Shown one piece after another: positions 62,168 through 64,000 of a stretch of DNA of 64,000 nt; within the stretch, counting starts at the first letter, position 1, and the number at the start of each line of letters is the position of its first letter. This DNA is from Vreelandella subglaciescola. Its GTDB lineage: Bacteria > Pseudomonadota > Gammaproteobacteria > Pseudomonadales > Halomonadaceae. Below the pieces are notes generated by a model. The model ran no database searches. It was not told the DNA's origin and saw nothing but the letters and a program-made list of their open reading frames with translations. The position numbers and the translations under genes were made by a program. The DNA lies in the NCBI RefSeq assembly GCF_900142895.1, contig NZ_LT670847.1, forward strand, positions 2,914,001 through 2,978,000, read 5' to 3'.

Positions 62168-64000
62168 TCAGGTTCCCTGGATGACTAGCGCCAGACTCAG
62201 CAGAATCAGCGTGGCGCCGACCACCATGGTGACGGCATAGCCGCGCAGTTTGCCGGTTTGGGTGCGCGAAAGCCCCAGATGCACAAGCCGTACAAGCTTC
62301 GCGAGCAGGCGGAAAACGCCCTCCACCACATCGCTTTTCAACAGCGCGACCAGACCGCGATAGGGGCGTACCAGCGTCCAGTCGTAAAGCATGTCGAAGC
62401 CCCAGGCGTGGTGCCACAGCTGCCAAAGCCCGGCGCCCATGCCGTGGTCGGCCAAGCGTAGCCAGCCGCGCTTGAGGCCGAACAGCCAGATGGCAAGCGC
62501 CATGCCGGAAAGGGCGACGGCGGCGGCTATCAATTCAAGCGCACCGTGGCCGGCGGTCACGCCTTCGCCCGGGCCTGTGGGCAACACGCCGGAGAGCGGC
62601 GGGGTGATCCAGGCGCCCAGGAACGTGGAGAGCACCGCCAGGACCACCAGCGGCAGCCCGTGGGCGAGGCCACGACCCGCCTCGGCGTGGCGCGCGTTAT
62701 CGCTTTTGGCCGAGCCGTGGAAGGTGCCAATAATCAGCCGCAGCGTATACAGCGAAGTCAGCAGCGCACCGATCAATCCGGCGATCAGCAGCCCCTGCTG
62801 GTTGGCGGCGAGCGCCTGCCAGAGGATTTCGTCCTTGCTGTAGAAGCCGGCAGAGACCAGCGGCAGCGCCGCGAGTGCCGCACCGCCGACGACAAAGCCC
62901 ATGTAGGCCAGCGGCAGCTTGCGCCACAGCCCGCCCAAATTACGCATGTCCTGTTCGTGGTGGCAGCTGACAATCACCGCGCCGGCGGAGAGGAACAGCA
63001 GCGCTTTGAAAAAGGCGTGGGTCATCAGGTGGAAAATCGCCGTATCAAACGCGCCCACCCCCAGCGCCAGAAACATATAGCCGATCTGGCTCATGGTCGA
63101 GTAGGCCAGCACCCGCTTGATGTCGGTTTGCGCGAGCGCGGCAAAGCCCGCCATCAGCAGCGTCAGCGCGCCGATAACGCCGGTGACATAAAGCGCGGTG
63201 GGCGCCAGCTCGAAAATGCCGTGCATCCGCGCAATCAGGTATACCCCGGCGGTGACCATGGTCGCGGCGTGAATCAGCGCGGACACCGGCGTGGGGCCGG
63301 CCATGGCGTCGGCCAGCCAGGTATGCAGCGGCAGCTGCGCTGATTTACCCAGCGCCCCGCCGAGCAGCAAAAAGGCCGCCAGCTCGACGGTGGTATCACC
63401 CGCCTGCCAGGCCTTGGGCGCCAGCGTCAGGATTTCGTTGATATCGAGCGTGCCCAGCCGGCTGAACAGCAAAAACATGCCGATGGCCAGAAATACGTCG
63501 CCAATGCGCGTGATGATGAACGCCTTGAACCCGGCCCAGCCGTTGGCGCTGTCGTGGTAGTAGTAGCTGATCAGCAAATAGCTGCACAGGCCGACGCCTT
63601 CCCAGCCCAAAAACAGCAGCAGCAGGTTATCGCCCAGCACCAGCAGAATCATGCTGAACACAAACAGGTTCATGTAAGTGTAAAAGCGCGTGATGCCTTC
63701 TTCGCCGCGCATGTACCAGGCGGCAAACAGATGGATGAAAAAGCCCACGCCGGTGATTACACTCAGCATCGTGAGCGACAGGCCGTCCAGCGCCAGGCCG
63801 ATGCTGGGGGCGAACTCGCCCACGGCAATCCACGTCCACAGGGTGATGGACTGCGGTGTGGCATCAGTGGCAAAGCCCAGCGCGAGAAGCACGGTGGCAA
63901 GGGCGGCAAGCCCCACGCTGCCCACGCCCACCAAGGCGCTCAGGCGGTAGCTCAGGGTGCCGCGCGAGAACGCCAGAATCAGCGTCCCTGCGAGCGGCAA
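62168..64000 (-). CDS. nuoL: NADH-quinone oxidoreductase subunit L, N-terminus cut by window edge
   Basis: Largest antiporter-like subunit of complex I. About 610 residues are visible and perhaps ten N-terminal residues lie outside the window; the TTG at the very edge is not the real start. Signature stretches are LDGLSLTMLSVITGVGFF, WEGVGLCSYLLISYYY, KSAQLPLHTWLADAMAGPTPVSAL and the lateral-helix C-terminal region. The end (WGFDMLYDWTLVRPYRGLVALL) fits the long HL helix of NuoL. Confidence 0.96.
   Translation of the reverse strand: MPLAGTLILAFSRGTLSYRLSALVGVGSVGLAALATVLLALGFATDATPQSITLWTWIAVGEFAPSIGLALDGLSLTMLSVITGVGFFIHLFAAWYMRGEEGITRFYTYMNLFVFSMILLVLGDNLLLLFLGWEGVGLCSYLLISYYYHDSANGWAGFKAFIITRIGDVFLAIGMFLLFSRLGTLDINEILTLAPKAWQAGDTTVELAAFLLLGGALGKSAQLPLHTWLADAMAGPTPVSALIHAATMVTAGVYLIARMHGIFELAPTALYVTGVIGALTLLMAGFAALAQTDIKRVLAYSTMSQIGYMFLALGVGAFDTAIFHLMTHAFFKALLFLSAGAVIVSCHHEQDMRNLGGLWRKLPLAYMGFVVGGAALAALPLVSAGFYSKDEILWQALAANQQGLLIAGLIGALLTSLYTLRLIIGTFHGSAKSDNARHAEAGRGLAHGLPLVVLAVLSTFLGAWITPPLSGVLPTGPGEGVTAGHGALELIAAAVALSGMALAIWLFGLKRGWLRLADHGMGAGLWQLWHHAWGFDMLYDWTLVRPYRGLVALLKSDVVEGVFRLLAKLVRLVHLGLSRTQTGKLRGYAVTMVVGATLILLSLALVIQGT

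Overview
The window is 64 kb of GC-rich chromosome from a gammaproteobacterium. Gene order (ychF-pth-rplY-prs-tRNA-Gln-ispE-lolB and hemA-prfA-prmC) follows the Pseudomonas/Oceanospirillales pattern. The acidic proteins and the mix of housekeeping, polyamine and RND genes suggest a Halomonas-like bacterium; that placement is inference from gene order and protein style. Nearly all DNA is ordinary core genome, with three insertion sequences and one AT-richer lipid A modification block.

Layout. 0-2.4 kb: phoH (cut by the window edge) and miaB. 2.5-2.8 kb: three tandem tRNA-Asn genes behind a clear sigma70-type promoter. 3-7.7 kb: a medium-chain reductase, the Prc protease and an M18 aminopeptidase. 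7.8-15.1 kb: tRNA-Met, ychF, pth, rplY, prs, tRNA-Gln, ispE, lolB and a TPR lipoprotein, all on the minus strand. 15.2-19.9 kb: hemA, prfA, prmC, an Lrp-family regulator and moeB. 20-22.4 kb: ahpC-ahpF with a possible OxyR site. 22.7-26.9 kb: a complete polyamine importer, potFGHI. 27.7-32 kb: an RND pump and its adaptor, with no outer-membrane channel gene beside them. 33.2-36.1 kb: dgkA, a PAP2 phosphatase and eptA, an apparent lipid A phosphoethanolamine operon with a good PmrA-box match upstream. 36.3-40.7 kb: ybiT, yqjD-yqjE-yqjK, a Rid-family protein and pldA. 40.8-44.9 kb: a three-gene unit made of an ATP-grasp ligase, an unrecognised 686-residue protein with papain-like catalytic residues, and tlyA. 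45-46.6 kb: an IS1182-family element just upstream of that unit. 46.9-52.7 kb: an SH3-domain membrane protein, tpm, a YajG-like lipoprotein and a sulfate importer (sbp-cysTWA). 52.9-59.1 kb: rpe, two abutting IS5-family elements, ndh, gph and trpE. 59.2-64 kb: nuoN, nuoM and nuoL (cut by the window edge).

Most interesting points. (1) The ATP-grasp plus papain-like pair has no function I can name and is the best candidate for an undescribed system. (2) The start of tlyA is built from three 15-bp repeats, each carrying an in-frame ATG and a ribosome-binding-like sequence. (3) dgkA-pap2-eptA carries a PmrA-box match and looks laterally acquired. (4) Two IS5-family elements share a single TA dinucleotide and sit exactly in the ndh stop codon. 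(5) Several spacers contain imperfect tandem repeats of 14-16 bp.
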